From Furcasterigmium furcatum (taxonomy: Eukaryota; Ascomycota; Sordariomycetes; Glomerellales; Plectosphaerellaceae): a stretch of DNA of 64,000 bases. The notes beneath the pieces were generated by a model that saw only the letters and a program-made list of their open reading frames with translations, made no database searches and was not told the origin of the DNA. Location of the stretch: assembly GCA_001599815.1 (NCBI GenBank), contig BCIA01000004.1, positions 188,862 through 252,861 on the forward strand, in the 5' to 3' direction. Shown here piece after piece: positions 1 to 11,754 of the stretch; the first letter of the stretch is position 1, and every line of letters begins with the position of its first letter. The translations under genes and the position numbers were made by a program.

Positions 1-338
1 CTGGGGAGAGGACCTAATCCCAATCCAACCGTCTTGATGACCACCTCCAGTGCTAAGCGGACTACTGTGGCTAGCGGCGTGAATGTAACTGCTTAGCGGG
101 TCCGTGAGCACCCCTCTGAAGGTTCCTCCCGAAGTCACTCTTGTTCGCCGGGATTAAGAGCTGAGACGAGCCCACGACCCGCGTTTTTTTCGTGACAAGA
201 GGCCTGGGAACAATCCACCCTCAAGTAATGATTTGCATATAAAAGCTTGGCAGGTGCCAGAAAGACGCAGCATCCTTCTTGTTGGAATCGTTTTGCTCAG
301 ACCCGCTTCCATCGAACCGATCACTCATCACTTATACA
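1..338. other. intergenic, upstream region of the first gene
   Basis: No coding sequence supported here. It contains the presumed promoter of the transporter that starts at 339. Confidence 0.6.
238..244 (+). promoter_or_regulatory. TATA-like box
   Basis: TATAAAA lies about 95 bases before the start codon at 339, a normal distance for a fungal core promoter. Sequence match only. Confidence 0.45.
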
Positions 339-1271
339 ATGACAACCAAGGAACCGCAACACATGATGGAGACTCCCAGTTCACACAAGGTCGAATGGAC
401 CACCAACTCCCACTTGGCAGACCCTGTAAATGCTCATCGTCTCTCTCCCGTCTCGGTGTTTCCAATGCTGACTGAACGACGGCGCAGGCCCCCCTAGCGA
501 TGGGTGGCTTTGCAACCACACTGCTCAGCGTATCGCTGGCCATGATGAACTTCCGAGGGGTCACTACACAGACCATATTCATTGGAAACCTGTGTTTCGT
601 GGCCTGCATTGGACTCCTTATCAGTGCGCAATGGTCCATGGTCAAAGGTGACACTTTTTCATATACGGTTCTGACCGCGTTTGGTAAGATGAACCGCAAT
701 GCCCTTGCCTCCCCTGCTCGTTGAAGCTGACGCCTGGCTCTAAGGTCTCTTCTACGGCGGCTATGGTGCCGTCATGATCCCGTCTCTTGGTATCGTTGAT
801 TCTTACGGCGGCCTAACTCCAGAATTCTACAATGCCTTTGGTTTTTTCATACTAGGTAACAGCCGCACATTACAACTGCATCGCACGACCTCGCTGACAG
901 TGTATGTTTCTTCAGTCTGGAGCGTCCTCAACATCTTCTTCCTCATTGCCTCGATCAGACTGTACGCTCCGAGAATTAACCAACTGCAATCTCCAGATCT
1001 CTGCTGACCTCTCAACAGAAATATTGTGTACATCCTCATTTTCATTGCCATTGAGCTTTGTCTCGTTATAGATGCGACGTCTCAGTTTGTCAAAGCTGAT
1101 GGGCACGACGCGATGTACATGACGCTGCAGAAGACGTCTGGCGCATTTGGGTTCATCGCAGGAATACTGGGATACTACACCACCGCTCACTACCTCTGCG
1201 AAGATGCACTAGGCTTTGCTGTCCCCATGGGCGACTTATCTCGGTTTTGGCGAAAGCGGAGGAGGGACTAG
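339..1271 (+). CDS. GPR1/FUN34/YaaH family (acetate-type) transporter
   Basis: Predicted plasma-membrane carrier of the acetate/ammonium-linked GPR1/FUN34/YaaH family. Five exons restore one frame: 339-425, 488-683, 745-855, 916-961 and 1019-1271, giving 230 residues. Family marks visible are the APLAMGGFATT segment opening the first membrane helix, MNFRGV after it, the LFYGGYGAVMIPSLGI stretch, and SGAFGFIAGILGYYTTAH near the C-terminus. About six hydrophobic helices can be drawn. The protein is slightly shorter than many fungal members (250-300 residues), mainly at the N-terminus. The start at 339 was chosen because it is the first ATG in frame with exon 2 and follows a TATA-like box by about 95 bases. 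The family is known for acetate or monocarboxylate uptake and ammonia export; which applies here cannot be read from sequence. Confidence 0.85.
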
Positions 1272-2237
1272 ACGAGGCACCGAGAGGAGCCAGTCTCTGA
1301 ATCTTGCAGACAGTACCCCAGTCATGGGCAACCGAGATTCCCGCTCAATCAACAGACCTGATGTCCTCTTGCCAGAGAGTGTTGACTATTGCCCGTGATC
1401 TTCCATGGAGTGTGATGGTCGTTCACAAGCTGGCTCGGGATTACCGAGAAGGCCATGCCGTACTTACCCCAGTTTTCTCGCTAACACGGCTCAGAAAACA
1501 GGATGCCTACCTATGAATCGTGTATCTGCTTCAGCGTAGCATAAAGCACACAGCCCTGCTGGGGAGGGCATGAACAACATCCCTTCAACACCGATGGCCG
1601 CCATGTGCCGTTGACGGCCGCGGCCACACCGTCGCGGGCTAGTGGGCTAGCCGCCGTAGTCGTCCCAAGCTTGCAGCACTTGCCCATGGAAGTGCCGACC
1701 GCCGCATTCCTTAGCCTCGGATTGCTTCCGACCCCTGCCCTGCACCTTCTGGGTCGCGAGGTGCGACATCGGAAAATCCGAGGGGGCAGTTTGAGACTCG
1801 GCTCAATCCCCTAGCCCCAAGCCATCTCTCGCGTCGACCGAGGAATTTCCTCGTGGACTGGGGCGGATGAAGCCCGATGGCATCACACTCGACCCCAGTT
1901 CCCGACGCTGACCAATGAACTCTGACTTATTGTCAAGATAGCCTGACGAAGGGGTACGCTTGTTCCATCGTGGGCCTTGCCCCCGTTTCTTCCCCGGACT
2001 GCCCCATGGAGTAAAGAGACCCGGCGGGTGGGCACAGGGGCACGGTTGCTGTACACCATCAAATCCATTAGCTACCTCTCCGAATCAAGTCCCTGAAAAT
2101 TGTTTAAGAACTCGACGACTTCACGACCTCTTGGTTGATTCCTGTCTGTCACAAACCCCCAATCTTCAGCCAACCAATCTGTCTCAGTATCTTCTTTTTA
2201 TCCCGTCCCCCTTGCTCCCCAAATTCACTTGTTGACA
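1272..2237. other. intergenic
   Basis: About 970 bases between the acetate-type transporter and the permease. Short open frames look random. The last 200 bases are pyrimidine-rich, as expected in a fungal leader. Nothing else recognised. Confidence 0.6.
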
Positions 2238-4023
2238 ATGTCTGAAAAGGAAGAGAGCGCCACGGCCTCTCCCTCGCGAGCCTCCATGGAGAAGCCAAGT
2301 AGCGCCTCCCAGGTCGAAGAGGGAGTGACCGATGAACTGGCCCGGGTCAATACTGCCGGCGAACTGCACCGCGAGATGTCCATCCGCACCATCTTCATGC
2401 TTGGCATTGGAGGCGGCATCGGCACCGCACTTTTCGTTAGCATCGGCGGTGCCCTCCACACGGGAGGTCCCGCCAATCTGATGCTCGGCTTCATCGTCTA
2501 CAACCTCTTCGTTCTTGCCAACATCAATAACTCCATGGCTGAAATGTCGACATACATGCCCATCAGCGGTGGCTTCATCCGCCTAGCGGGACACTGGGTC
2601 GATGATGCTCTCGGTTTTGCCGGTGGCTGGAACCTTTACATCTACCTCGGAGTCATCATTCCTTTCGAAATCACTGCGCTAAGCCTGGTATTGTCGTACT
2701 GGAGTCCGCACATACCGGCGGGCGCCATTTGTGCTGGCTCGATTGTGCTCTACATGTGAGTTCATCCACACCCCGTCGGCGGAGGGTGATTATACCAGGC
2801 CTTGATTCCGGTTACTAACGGTTGTCTCTTCACTCAGCGCCATCAACGTTTTTGCAGTCGGAATCTATGGAGCTGCTGAGTTCTGGCTCTGTGCTCTTAA
2901 GGTTCTACTCATGGTCATCGTCTTGATGTTTACCCTGGTCACCATGTGCGGCGGAAACCCGGATCACGATGCCTATGGCTTCCGACACTGGAATGAACCC
3001 AGTCCTTTCCTCGAGTTCTTCAGCACCGGCAATACGGGACGATTTGAGGGCTTCCTGGCCGCCTTGTGGTTTGCATCTTTCACCTGCGTCGGGCCCGAGT
3101 TCCTCAGCATGGCCGCCGGCGAAGTCAAGCATCCGCGGAAATACGTCAAGATCGCACACAAGGCCCTATACTATCGAATTCTGGTAGTTTTTATTGGGGG
3201 TGCCCTGGCTGTCACCATCTGCGTTTCGTCTCGCGACAAGGTCTTGGTGGCCCTTTACACGCATGGCAGCGGCAGCACTGGTAGTGCAGCTGCCTCGCCT
3301 TTCATCATTGCCATGGACAACCTTCGCGTCAAAGGTCTACCTCACCTGATCACCGCTCTCTTCGCCACGACAATCTTCGCCGCTGGCAACACCGTCCTCT
3401 ACAGCGCGACCCGATGTTTGTATGGCCTTTCTCTGGAGGGCCGTGCTCCGAAGATCCTTCGAAAGACCACCAAGTCTGGCGTCCCAATCTACTGCTTCGC
3501 CGTCACGATGATCTTCCCTCTTCTCTCTCTCCTTCAGCTCGGAAGCGGCACCGGCGTCGTACTCACCTGGCTCATCAACCTTGCCACGGGCTCGACGTTA
3601 CTCTACTTTATCACCGCTCTCATCACTTACATCCGCTTTAACCGCGCCTGTCAGGTCCAGGGACTTGACCGGAACACGCTGCCTTACAAGGGAATGTTCC
3701 AGCCATACAGCGCCTGGTGCGCCCTCATCTTTGAGATCGTCATCATTATCTGCTACGGCTACCGATCTCTGGTACCTTTCAACGTCAGCGGGTTTATCAC
3801 GGCTTACTTCATGCCCGTTTTCATCCCCTGTCTATTCGTCGGCTGGAAGGTTCTCAAGAAGACCAAGTTTGTCAGAGCCAAGGACATGGACCTGGTTTGG
3901 GAGGCACCTCTCATAGACGCGTACGAGGCCTCGCTGGAAGAGGCTCCTGTTGGCTTCTGGAAGGATGTCTGGCTTATGGCCCGGAACTGGGGACCCAAGC
4001 AACAGCCCAACACAATGGCTTGA
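2238..4023 (+). CDS. amino-acid permease (APC superfamily, YAT-type)
   Basis: Predicted plasma-membrane amino-acid/proton symporter of 567 residues in two exons, 2238-2755 and 2838-4023; the intron starts GTGAGT and ends CTCAG, splitting an Ile codon. The N-terminus is a hydrophilic Ser/Glu-rich tail of about 45 residues, then HREMSIRTIFMLGIGGGIGT begins helix 1 with the unwound GGGIG motif that binds substrate in this family. Next come GFAGGWNLYIYLGVIIPFE, typical of fungal permeases, and further helices to about residue 535. The acidic and basic C-terminal tail ends NTMA. About 12 membrane segments can be counted. Substrate is not predictable; its position 1.1 kb before a succinate-semialdehyde-type dehydrogenase makes a GABA or related amino acid plausible (inference). 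Confidence 0.9.
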
Positions 4024-5097
4024 TCTGGGCTACTTTGTTGCCCTGAGACCATGAGAGTCTTATTACCTCCACAGCTCAATACGCCCATCGCCTACAGGCT
4101 CGGAATAGAATCAGGACTCGCGTTCGTCATTCATAGCTGTCGGCCAATAAGTTTTGAGTATGGGCAACATGCTCCAGGGAGCAAAGCCAAGTGCTATACT
4201 CAGCACGTGCATGTGAGAGTGTGTGATATCAAGATTTCTATCCGTGGGTCATCCATGGCCTGGCTTGCTTAATAGGACGTGAACCTGCTCGCACTTCCTG
4301 TCCAACAATGACAGGCTGGCAACACCCGTGATATCTTCACATCGTGAAGTGCTGCGACGGCTCACAGGCACATTGTTTAGAGCATCGCGAAATCTGAACC
4401 GCAGGTGGCTCTTGTCACCTCATCTGCAGAATTGAACAAGTGTCTCGGTAACTGACTCAAGAAGAGAAGCTAAGGAAGGATGTTCCGAAAAACGCACAAC
4501 ACTCTCGGTCGGCTTCGCATGGAGGAACGTATCAGCAACTTGAGATTGCAGGACAACGGATCCCAGATAATTACTGCACGTCGTGTCCGGTCTCTTCCAC
4601 ACTTGGCATAGTCTGCTTGGCTATTCCCGGAGATTTCGGGACCCCATGGGGATCCTACCCCACCATTGATAGAATCCGAGGCCGCTTGGCCGGTCAGACT
4701 AGGTCCAGGCCGATGGTATGACCCTCGGGGAACCCGAGAACCTGCGTCAGCTAGACAGCCTACGCAATCACATTGAGCTGGGCTTCTCGGAAGGCCAGTG
4801 GTGTCTCAAACTGTCCCCGCTCGGATGAGAACCCGAGAGTGTGTCAACCCCACTCACGTTCCGAGCTGGCGGAGTTGCATGTGGACCACGGTATCGGATC
4901 CTCTCATGTTCACGTCACTGTCTCGCTTCCCGGCAATATCTAATCATACAAGAGCTACGACCAGATAGTTGAAGCCATCCAACACCGGCACTTGGCAAAA
5001 CAGATGCAATCCGCCTTGCTCTCTGTCTTCGTGATCACATCCCAATACACAAGTTCCAACCAAGATATTTTCCCCTTTTCTTATCTCTTCGTTCAAA
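4024..5097. other. intergenic
   Basis: About 1.07 kb without a supported gene, between two genes on the same strand. The final 120 bases are pyrimidine-rich and form the likely leader of the dehydrogenase. No repeat or RNA recognised. Confidence 0.6.
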
Positions 5098-6651
5098 ATG
5101 TCATCAGGTCTTGCCTCGAGTTTGAAGGACCCCAGCCTGGTCGTCGAGAAAGCCTTCATTGGGGGGCAATGGGTCCTCTCACAAAGCAACAAGACCTTTC
5201 AGGTCAACAATCCGGCGACAGGACAAGTCATCGGTAGCTGCCCCGAGTCTTCGAGAGAAGACCTCGACGCCGCCATTGAAGCTGCTTCCAATGCATTCCC
5301 GACCTGGCGAGCGCAGTCTGGGAGGCAGCGAGGTCGCATTCTCCGAGCATGGTTCGAGCAGATTGTCGCCAACAAAGAGGATATCGGTCGCATCATCACT
5401 GCCGAGAATGGCAAAGCCAAAGGGGACGCAGAGGGTGAGGCCCTGTTCTCGGCGAGCTTCTTCGAATGGTTTGCGGAAGAGGCCCCTCGCCTGTACGGCG
5501 ATGTCGTACCTCACAGCAACCCGTCCTTCAGGACACAGATCCTCAAGCAGCCCGTCGGCGTATGCGGCCTCATCACGCCCTGGAATTTCCCCATGGCGAT
5601 GGGTGCCCGAAAGATTGCGGCGGCTCTCGCTGCCGGATGCACTGTTGTGCTGAAGTCCGACGGGTTGACCCCGTTCTCTTCCAATGTCCTGGCCGTTCTT
5701 GCTGAGCGCGCTGGCGTTCCCAAAGGTGTCTTCAACGTCGTCACATCGCTCCACAACACCCCTGAGCTTGGCCTCGCCCTTTGCGAGTCCGACATTGTGA
5801 AGAAGATCTCCTTCACAGGGTCGACCAGGGTCGGCAAGATTTTGATGAAGCAGTCAAGCGACACCCTCAAGAAGCTCAGCCTCGAGCTCGGAGGCAATGC
5901 GCCTTTCATCGTTTTCGACGATGCAGACCTCGAGACAGCCGTCAGCAGCGCCATCGCCAGCAAATTCAAAGTCACCGGTCAAACTTGCGTGTGCGCGAAC
6001 CGCATCTTTGTCCAAGAGGGCATCTATGATCAGTTCAGCAAGAGACTAGTCGAGGAAGTGAGCAAGTTCCGTGTCGGCAATGGGGCTGACGCATCTGTTA
6101 CCCATGGCCCCCTGACGACAACCGTGGCCAAGGTCGAGGAGCATGTTCTCGATGCTTGTCAGAAGGGCGCCACCAAGCTTCTCGGCGGCAACAGACGGCC
6201 TGATTTGGGCCCGAACTTCTTTGACCTGACCATCTTGGGCGACGTCAACGACTCGATGAACGTCATGAGAGAAGAGACCTTCGGGCCTCTTGCAGCGTTG
6301 ACCAAGTTCAAGACTGAAGATGAAGTCATTGAAAGGGCCAACAGTGTTGAGGTTGGCTTGGCCTCATACCTCATGACTTCGAGCCTGCCCCGATCTTACA
6401 GGGTTTCTGAAAGGCTTGAATTTGGCATGGTTGCTCTCAACACGGGCGTGATATCTGACCCTGCTGCACCGTAAGTCCCCCTCTGATACAATGGTAATGA
6501 AAAGATTTGGAAGCTAACAAAATGAAGATTCGGTGGCATTAAGCATTCGGGCATCGGCCGTGAGGGCAGCAAGTACGGGGTTGACGACTACATGGTGTAC
6601 AAGACAATCGTGACTGGAGGCATCGAGACTCGGTACAACTCCAATCTGTAA
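5098..6651 (+). CDS. succinate-semialdehyde-type aldehyde dehydrogenase (NAD(P)+)
   Basis: Oxidises an aldehyde to its acid with NAD(P)+; the closest family pattern is succinate-semialdehyde dehydrogenase (GabD/Uga2), the last step of the GABA shunt. 498 residues in two exons, 5098-6470 and 6528-6651. The Rossmann segment has TPWNFPMAM and FTGSTRVGK; LELGGNAPFIVFDDAD holds the catalytic Glu; GQTCVCANR places the catalytic Cys at about residue 297 with a second Cys two positions later, the CxC pair of GabD-type enzymes. The second exon supplies PFGGIKHSGIGREGS, the conserved C-terminal oligomerisation stretch. Length matches the family. An annotation ending at the first in-frame stop would lose about 40 residues. 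Related 2-hydroxymuconic-semialdehyde dehydrogenases are an alternative given the hydratase at 9.1 kb. Confidence 0.92.
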
Positions 6652-7069
6652 ATATACTAAGCTGCTCTCGGCACACATACAGAGAAATAGAGGGATATAA
6701 ATTAGACAGCCATTTCAGTCACCGAGTCTGCTGCATGACATTCAAGGATGTTGGGTGCCACTGCTCAGTTTTCATCCCTGCAACCCCCAGAAAAGGGAAG
6801 CCGGCCAAGTCAGGATCATGTACTCATTTCTCCATAAGATGGCCCATCCGGAGTAGCGATGCTAAATCATTCTCTCACGTACCTGTAGCCAAGTCTGATC
6901 TCATGGGCTTGCCCTGTGGTTGTGTAGATGTATGCGTCCAGGAATGAGCCACCAACTTTGTGGATATCCTCAGCTCACGCATTATTTAGCAACAAAAGCA
7001 CGCTTGTGATGAGGTTGTAGTGGGCAGAGAGTACTGGGTTGAGTAAAGCCTGCACATTGGAATTGCTAA
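6652..7069. other. intergenic (convergent 3' ends)
   Basis: About 420 bases between convergent genes. Nothing recognised beyond presumed 3' untranslated sequence. Confidence 0.6.
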
Positions 7070-8583
7070 TTAGAGCATCGACCTGTCCCTCGGCCTCAGT
7101 GAGTCCACTACCTCATTGGCACCGACTTCACCAGATGCCAGTGCTCCCTCAATGTATCCTTTCCAATGCCGGGAGTATTCAGTGCCCACAAAGTGAATGT
7201 TTCCCACCGGCTTTCCGTAGACATCAGAAAACTCCGTGTAGTGGCCTATCGCCGGGACCGGAGCCAAAGCCCCTCGACTGAACTCCTCTTTCTTCCAGAT
7301 CTGGTCGATGTACTCGATGGGGCGGCTTGCGTCTGGCCTGGCTCCGGTGCCGAAAACAGTAGCTAGCTGCTCGAGGATTGCCGCCCGTCGCTCAAGCGGC
7401 GGCAGTTGCGCCCAATTCTCCCCTGGGCGACCGTTCAGAAAGCAGGTCAGGCTGTAGATCCCCTGATCGTCGACGCTCGTGTCTCTAGCAACGCAGACGG
7501 GCCCTTTGAAACTCATCAAAAAGCCGTTAAAACCACGGCTCCGCCACCAGGGCTGATGATAGAACACCAGGGCTTTGTTGTAATGGCCAAGCTTCGTGGC
7601 CCTCGTAATCTGCTGTAACCTTACTGGCAGAGGCGGTGAAAACTCCAGTTCTCGGAAGAGCGTGCTTGGGATCGAAACGATAAGCTTTCTCCCCCGGAAT
7701 GTCCTGCCATTTCTTGTTGTGACCACGACGTGTGTGTTCCTATCCTCGATCAAGTAGACGGGGGAGGATAGATGAATTCGATCTGTCCCCACAAGCTCTG
7801 CTAGACCTTTTGCGATGGATTGTGTGCCTATGTAGGGCCCTTGTCAGCGATAGAATGAATAAATACCGGGAGGTCGGCTTGTGCAACTCACCCGTAGGCA
7901 ACCGCATGTAATTTCCACCGGTATGGTCATCGGCGCGAATAGCAAGAAGTCCGTGGTTTGTACGACAATAGTCAATAAAGAATGCCGCTGATTCTTCGGT
8001 AGATTCGAGTCCGTGCATGACCCGAGTCCAAAGGTTGACCATCGCGAGTGTCTTAGGCAATGCCCCGAGTTTGCGAACATACTCGTCCAGTGTCTGGCTG
8101 TCGTCTTCTTTTGAAAGGCCATTCGGTTTCAACGACTCGGACTGGATGTGGTCCCGTATCTTAACGAGATTTTCCTTCTCTTCAGGACTGAACTATACGT
8201 TGACGAGTTGAAGTTAGTCTCAAGAGATAAGCCATGTCTCATTATACAAGCATCCGTACCTCTGGGGTGATTCCGAAAGGAAATTCGATCCTTTCACTCT
8301 CATCTGTAATCATTACAGCCGTACCCCCCAGCCGTTGTTCGACGATGTTGTCTGCGAGTCCGAACCTTTTGATGAGGGACCAGACACGTGGCTGCAGATG
8401 CTTGTTGACCCAAGCAGCTCCGAGGTCTGCTGTGCCACGGCCGTTGGCCAACGGGATGGTGAAGCTTTTGCCTCCCACCCGATCCCGTGCCTCCAGGACA
8501 GCAACAGAGAGCCCCGAAAGCTGGGCAGAATGAGCCGCTTGTAGGCCGCTGAACCCTGCACCGATGACCACGACGTCCCACAT
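7070..8583 (-). CDS. flavin-containing amine oxidase (MAO-N-like)
   Basis: Oxidative deamination of an amine to an aldehyde plus H2O2, FAD-dependent. 460 residues in three exons on the minus strand: 8583-8260, 8192-7892 and 7827-7070. The N-terminal dinucleotide fold VIGAGFSGLQAAHSAQLSG is followed by ARDRVGGK. The segment ATKLGHYNKALVFYHQPWWR contains the conserved active-site Lys. The C-terminal FAD signature is FVGTEYSRHWKGYIEGALASG. The Cys that covalently holds FAD in animal MAO (in SGGCY) is absent; the equivalent stretch reads FSRGALAPVPAIG, so flavin should be non-covalent, as in fungal MAO-N. It shares a 492-base divergent promoter region with the hydratase gene at 9076. The aldehyde it makes could be the substrate of the dehydrogenase at 5.1 kb (inference). 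Confidence 0.9.
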
Positions 8584-9075
8584 TGTCTCTGGATATCCAA
8601 AAGTATGAAATTAAAAGTTGAAAGTTGTTACGCGTTCGGGAGTTGCAGTTGGAATTGCTTGGCAGAAGACATGTAGTTCAGCGAAGGCTTCGCAGATTCA
8701 TGTCCTCGAAACAGCAATCATCTTTCACCTTGAATGTCCCCGGACAGCCAAGCTTTGTCCCCGTGGAGGAGGGGTGGGGTATCGGGCCGGCTCGGGTTTC
8801 CCGAGGACATGGACTCCCCCGGCTCGGAACAGATCCGAAGCGGCCCCGCAGCCGGGACGTCTCGGGTTCCACTGCCTCACCACCATCTCTCGGCAATGCA
8901 GCCGCCTTTTGCAGAGATTCATGTCTGAGAGATGACGAAGTCACAGATGGTTGGGCCGTGGGTACAAGTAGGTGAAATGGTAGTTAATGCGTCGCAAATC
9001 ATGACGTTCTCCAAGAGTTTTGACCACTGCATCCTTTCCACTTCATCTCGCACGGTTACCTCATAAATATTTACC
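8584..9075. promoter_or_regulatory. divergent intergenic region, likely shared promoter
   Basis: 492 bases between the start codons of the amine oxidase (minus) and the hydratase-like gene (plus). Head-to-head arrangement suggests possible co-regulation. No specific factor site is claimed. Confidence 0.4.
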
Positions 9076-9903
9076 ATGACATTCTCATCAAACGCGGCGT
9101 CCAAGCCCGAATACGGAGTGGAAGTCTTCCGGCTGAATGAGATTGCGGAAGCCCTCCGCCTCGCCCGGGAGAAGCACGACCCCATTGACGCGCCGACGCA
9201 AACCCACCCCGGCCTCAGTGTGGAGGGAGCCTTTGAGGTCCAGAGGATTACGGTCGAAGAGGCGACTAAGAAGGGCGATCGCCATGTTGGGTATAAGCTC
9301 GGAAACATCGCGAAGGTGATGCAGGAGGCCTTTGGTTTGGACCATCCCGACTACGGTTTTCTCCTCGCCAGCAGCTTCGCCTACGAGGGATCCAAGATTT
9401 CTCTCAAAAGCTTTATCAAGCCATACGTGGAGCTGGAGCCGGCCTTCGTGCTGAAGAAGCCCCTGCGCGGGCCGAACGCCACCGTCGCCGACGTGGCCAG
9501 TGCCATTGACTACGCTATCCCGGCCGTCGAGATCATCGACTCGCGCGTCAAGAACTGGACAATTACCCTGGAGGACACACTGGCGGATAATGGTTCCACT
9601 GGTGCAATCATCCTCGGCGGCGCAACGCGCAACATCACCGACCTTGACTTGGGAAACATCAAAGGCACGCTGCTCTTTAACGGAACCCAGATCATGACCG
9701 GTAACACGCGGAACATCCTCGGCAACCCCCTCGCTGCCACCGCTTGGTTGGTCAACCGACTTGCAGCTTTCAACGTGGAGTTTCTCCCAGGGCAGGTCAT
9801 CATGCCAGGGAGTTGCCTCCAGGCCATGCCCATGGATAAGCCGGGCAGATGGGAGTGTGTATTTGAGGGATGGGGGTCTGTCGTCTTTGACGTTACTGAG
9901 TAG
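9076..9903 (+). CDS. 2-keto-4-pentenoate hydratase / 4-oxalocrotonate decarboxylase family protein
   Basis: Intronless gene for 275 residues. The family (MhpD, DmpE, DmpH; FAH-like fold) acts on 2-hydroxydienoates late in aromatic meta-cleavage, or decarboxylates 4-oxalocrotonate, using a divalent metal. Marks visible: ELEPAFVLKKPLRGP with the metal-binding Glu residues near 125, then AVEIIDSRVKNWTITLEDTL followed by ADNGSTGAIILGG, the diagnostic stretch of the family. HVGYKLGN matches the GYKIG-type substrate loop. Length fits the bacterial enzymes (about 260-270). There is no targeting signal, so a cytosolic site is expected. A complete meta-cleavage route in fungi is uncommon, so the true substrate is uncertain. 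Neighbouring alpha/beta hydrolase and aldehyde dehydrogenase are the usual partners of such hydratases. Confidence 0.85.
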   Translation: MTFSSNAASKPEYGVEVFRLNEIAEALRLAREKHDPIDAPTQTHPGLSVEGAFEVQRITVEEATKKGDRHVGYKLGNIAKVMQEAFGLDHPDYGFLLASSFAYEGSKISLKSFIKPYVELEPAFVLKKPLRGPNATVADVASAIDYAIPAVEIIDSRVKNWTITLEDTLADNGSTGAIILGGATRNITDLDLGNIKGTLLFNGTQIMTGNTRNILGNPLAATAWLVNRLAAFNVEFLPGQVIMPGSCLQAMPMDKPGRWECVFEGWGSVVFDVTE

Positions 9904-10472
9904 AGTGGAGTAACCGCAGCCCAAATAGACACGTTTCTCAAGATAGTACATGGCTGAAGATGCCGGGTTGGTAACAGTATTAAATTACACAAGGCTTATA
10001 ACGTCACTTTGCTCTTTTGGTATTCGTGGACATCCATATTAGAAGGAACTGATGACAGCCTCCTGGTGAGCAGCCGCGTCTGTCCATGAGCCCATGTGTG
10101 GCTGCACAACACACCTCGTGCTCCTTCGACAACAAAAGACCATTGAAGAAAATGGCATGTCGATCGCTCGGGGAGTTGATCGGGGAGATCGTGACCCCGC
10201 AGACATCGGCGACGCTAGACATTGACCCCATGGAGAAGCGTCGACTAACATGGCTAGTCAGGCCTCATCTGGCTGGGAAATGGCGAAATAAACGTTCTGG
10301 GGTCTCGGTAGTTGGTGGTTTAGGAGCCCCGAAAGATGTCTGAAGCCGAAGAAACGGAGTTACAAGGTTGAGGGAGGCAGTCCGATTTAAAAGCAGGCCC
10401 AAGCCCGCCTGCCACAGCTACTCAGTCTCCAGCATCAACTCTCTGTTCACTCTGCTCACCATCACTCTGACG
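9904..10472. other. intergenic
   Basis: About 570 bases with no supported gene. A TTTAAAA stretch near 10385 lies about 85 bases before the next start codon and may be a core promoter element. Confidence 0.55.
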
Positions 10473-11277
10473 ATGGCCTCTAATCCCACCGTTGTTTTCG
10501 CCCCAGGCGCCTGGCACGGCCCAGAGTGCTTCGACCTCGTCCGCGACGCCCTCCACCAGCGCGGATGGACCACCAACGCTGTCGCCTACCCGACTGTCAG
10601 CGCTGAGCCCCCCAACAAGGGCCTCCAGGATGATGCCGCCGCCGTACGCTCGCTTCTTCAGCGCCTCGCTGACAAGGGTGAGCAGATAGTCCTTGTCGTG
10701 CACTCGTACGGTGGACTCGTCGGTGCCGAGGCCGTCAAGGGGCTCGGGCAGAAGCAGCGCGCGGCCGAAGGACTGCCGGGAGGCGTCATCATGTTGGTCT
10801 ACCTCGCGGCCTTCGTGACGCCAAAGGGCATGAGTATAAAGGCCATGCTGGGCGGCCAGTTCCTGCCGTGGATGAATTTCAAGGTACGGTCTCTTCCTCT
10901 CAACGCTACCATTCCATTCTGAATTGAGGCAGGGCGACTATGTCTACGCCGACACGCCTGAAGACATATTTTACCACGATGTCAGCCCCGAGGAGCAGAA
11001 AAAGTGGATTGGCCTGCTAAAGCACCACTCATCCGCTTCGTTCACGGACGAGGTCGGCTATGAGCCGTGGCACGACGTTGAGTGCATGTATTTCTTCTGC
11101 GACGATGACAAGGCGCTGCCTCTGGCCGTGCAAGAGCAGATGGCCGGAATGCTGGGCAGGACAGCGCCTCGGCATCACTCCAAGGCCTCCCACTCGCCCT
11201 TCCTTTCCAAGGTGAACGACGTCGTCGAGGGCGTCGAGCTGGCTATCAAGGAGGGCAAGTCAAGGTCGGCGAAATGA
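10473..11277 (+). CDS. alpha/beta hydrolase fold protein
   Basis: Predicted serine hydrolase or esterase of 251 residues in two exons, 10473-10883 and 10933-11277; the 49-base intron starts GTACGG. The nucleophile elbow is VVHSYGGLVG with Ser78. PGAWHGPECF near residue 11 is the oxyanion-hole region of the small esterases related to plant methylesterases and bacterial hydrolases. YFFCDDDKALP carries a plausible acid residue and KASHSPFLS the catalytic His. No signal peptide, so cytosolic. Frame is kept only if the intron is removed, since a stop lies inside it. Substrate is unknown; its place beside the hydratase-like gene fits hydrolysis of a ring-cleavage product (inference). Confidence 0.85.
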
Positions 11278-11754
11278 GGACGTATGATGCACTTGTGACA
11301 GCAGAAATGTGCACGGGATGAAGGCCAAGATCTTAATTAGTACAGTTCAAGTTGTGTCCAATGCCCACTGCCACCATCCCATCAGTGCACGGCGTCTTGG
11401 GGCATGAGCCGCCGGGGAAGGCAATCCGAGAAGCCTGCCGCATGGGATGATCCCTGAAACAAATTACCCCCTGCATCTACAACCATGTCAGAGTAGGCGC
11501 CGAGTCCGTCCCCTGCATGTGGCGCCAACCGCCCTGGGTTCAGCTCCCACTGCGCCACGATGGCCATCACCAACAGCCAAAATCGACCCTCATGACTTGG
11601 GCTCAGGAGCGGCTCATAAAGCTGGCCTGACTCGCATAGGCAACGGGTTCAGCTTTCAACGTTCCCCGTGTCTCATCTATCATCGCACATCCTACTTCTC
11701 CACCAAGCACTCCCTTCTTGTTCATCCTTGCCCGGCCGCAATCAGATTGAGACC
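11278..11754. other. intergenic
   Basis: About 480 bases between same-strand genes. The final part is pyrimidine-rich leader. Nothing else recognised. Confidence 0.55.
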
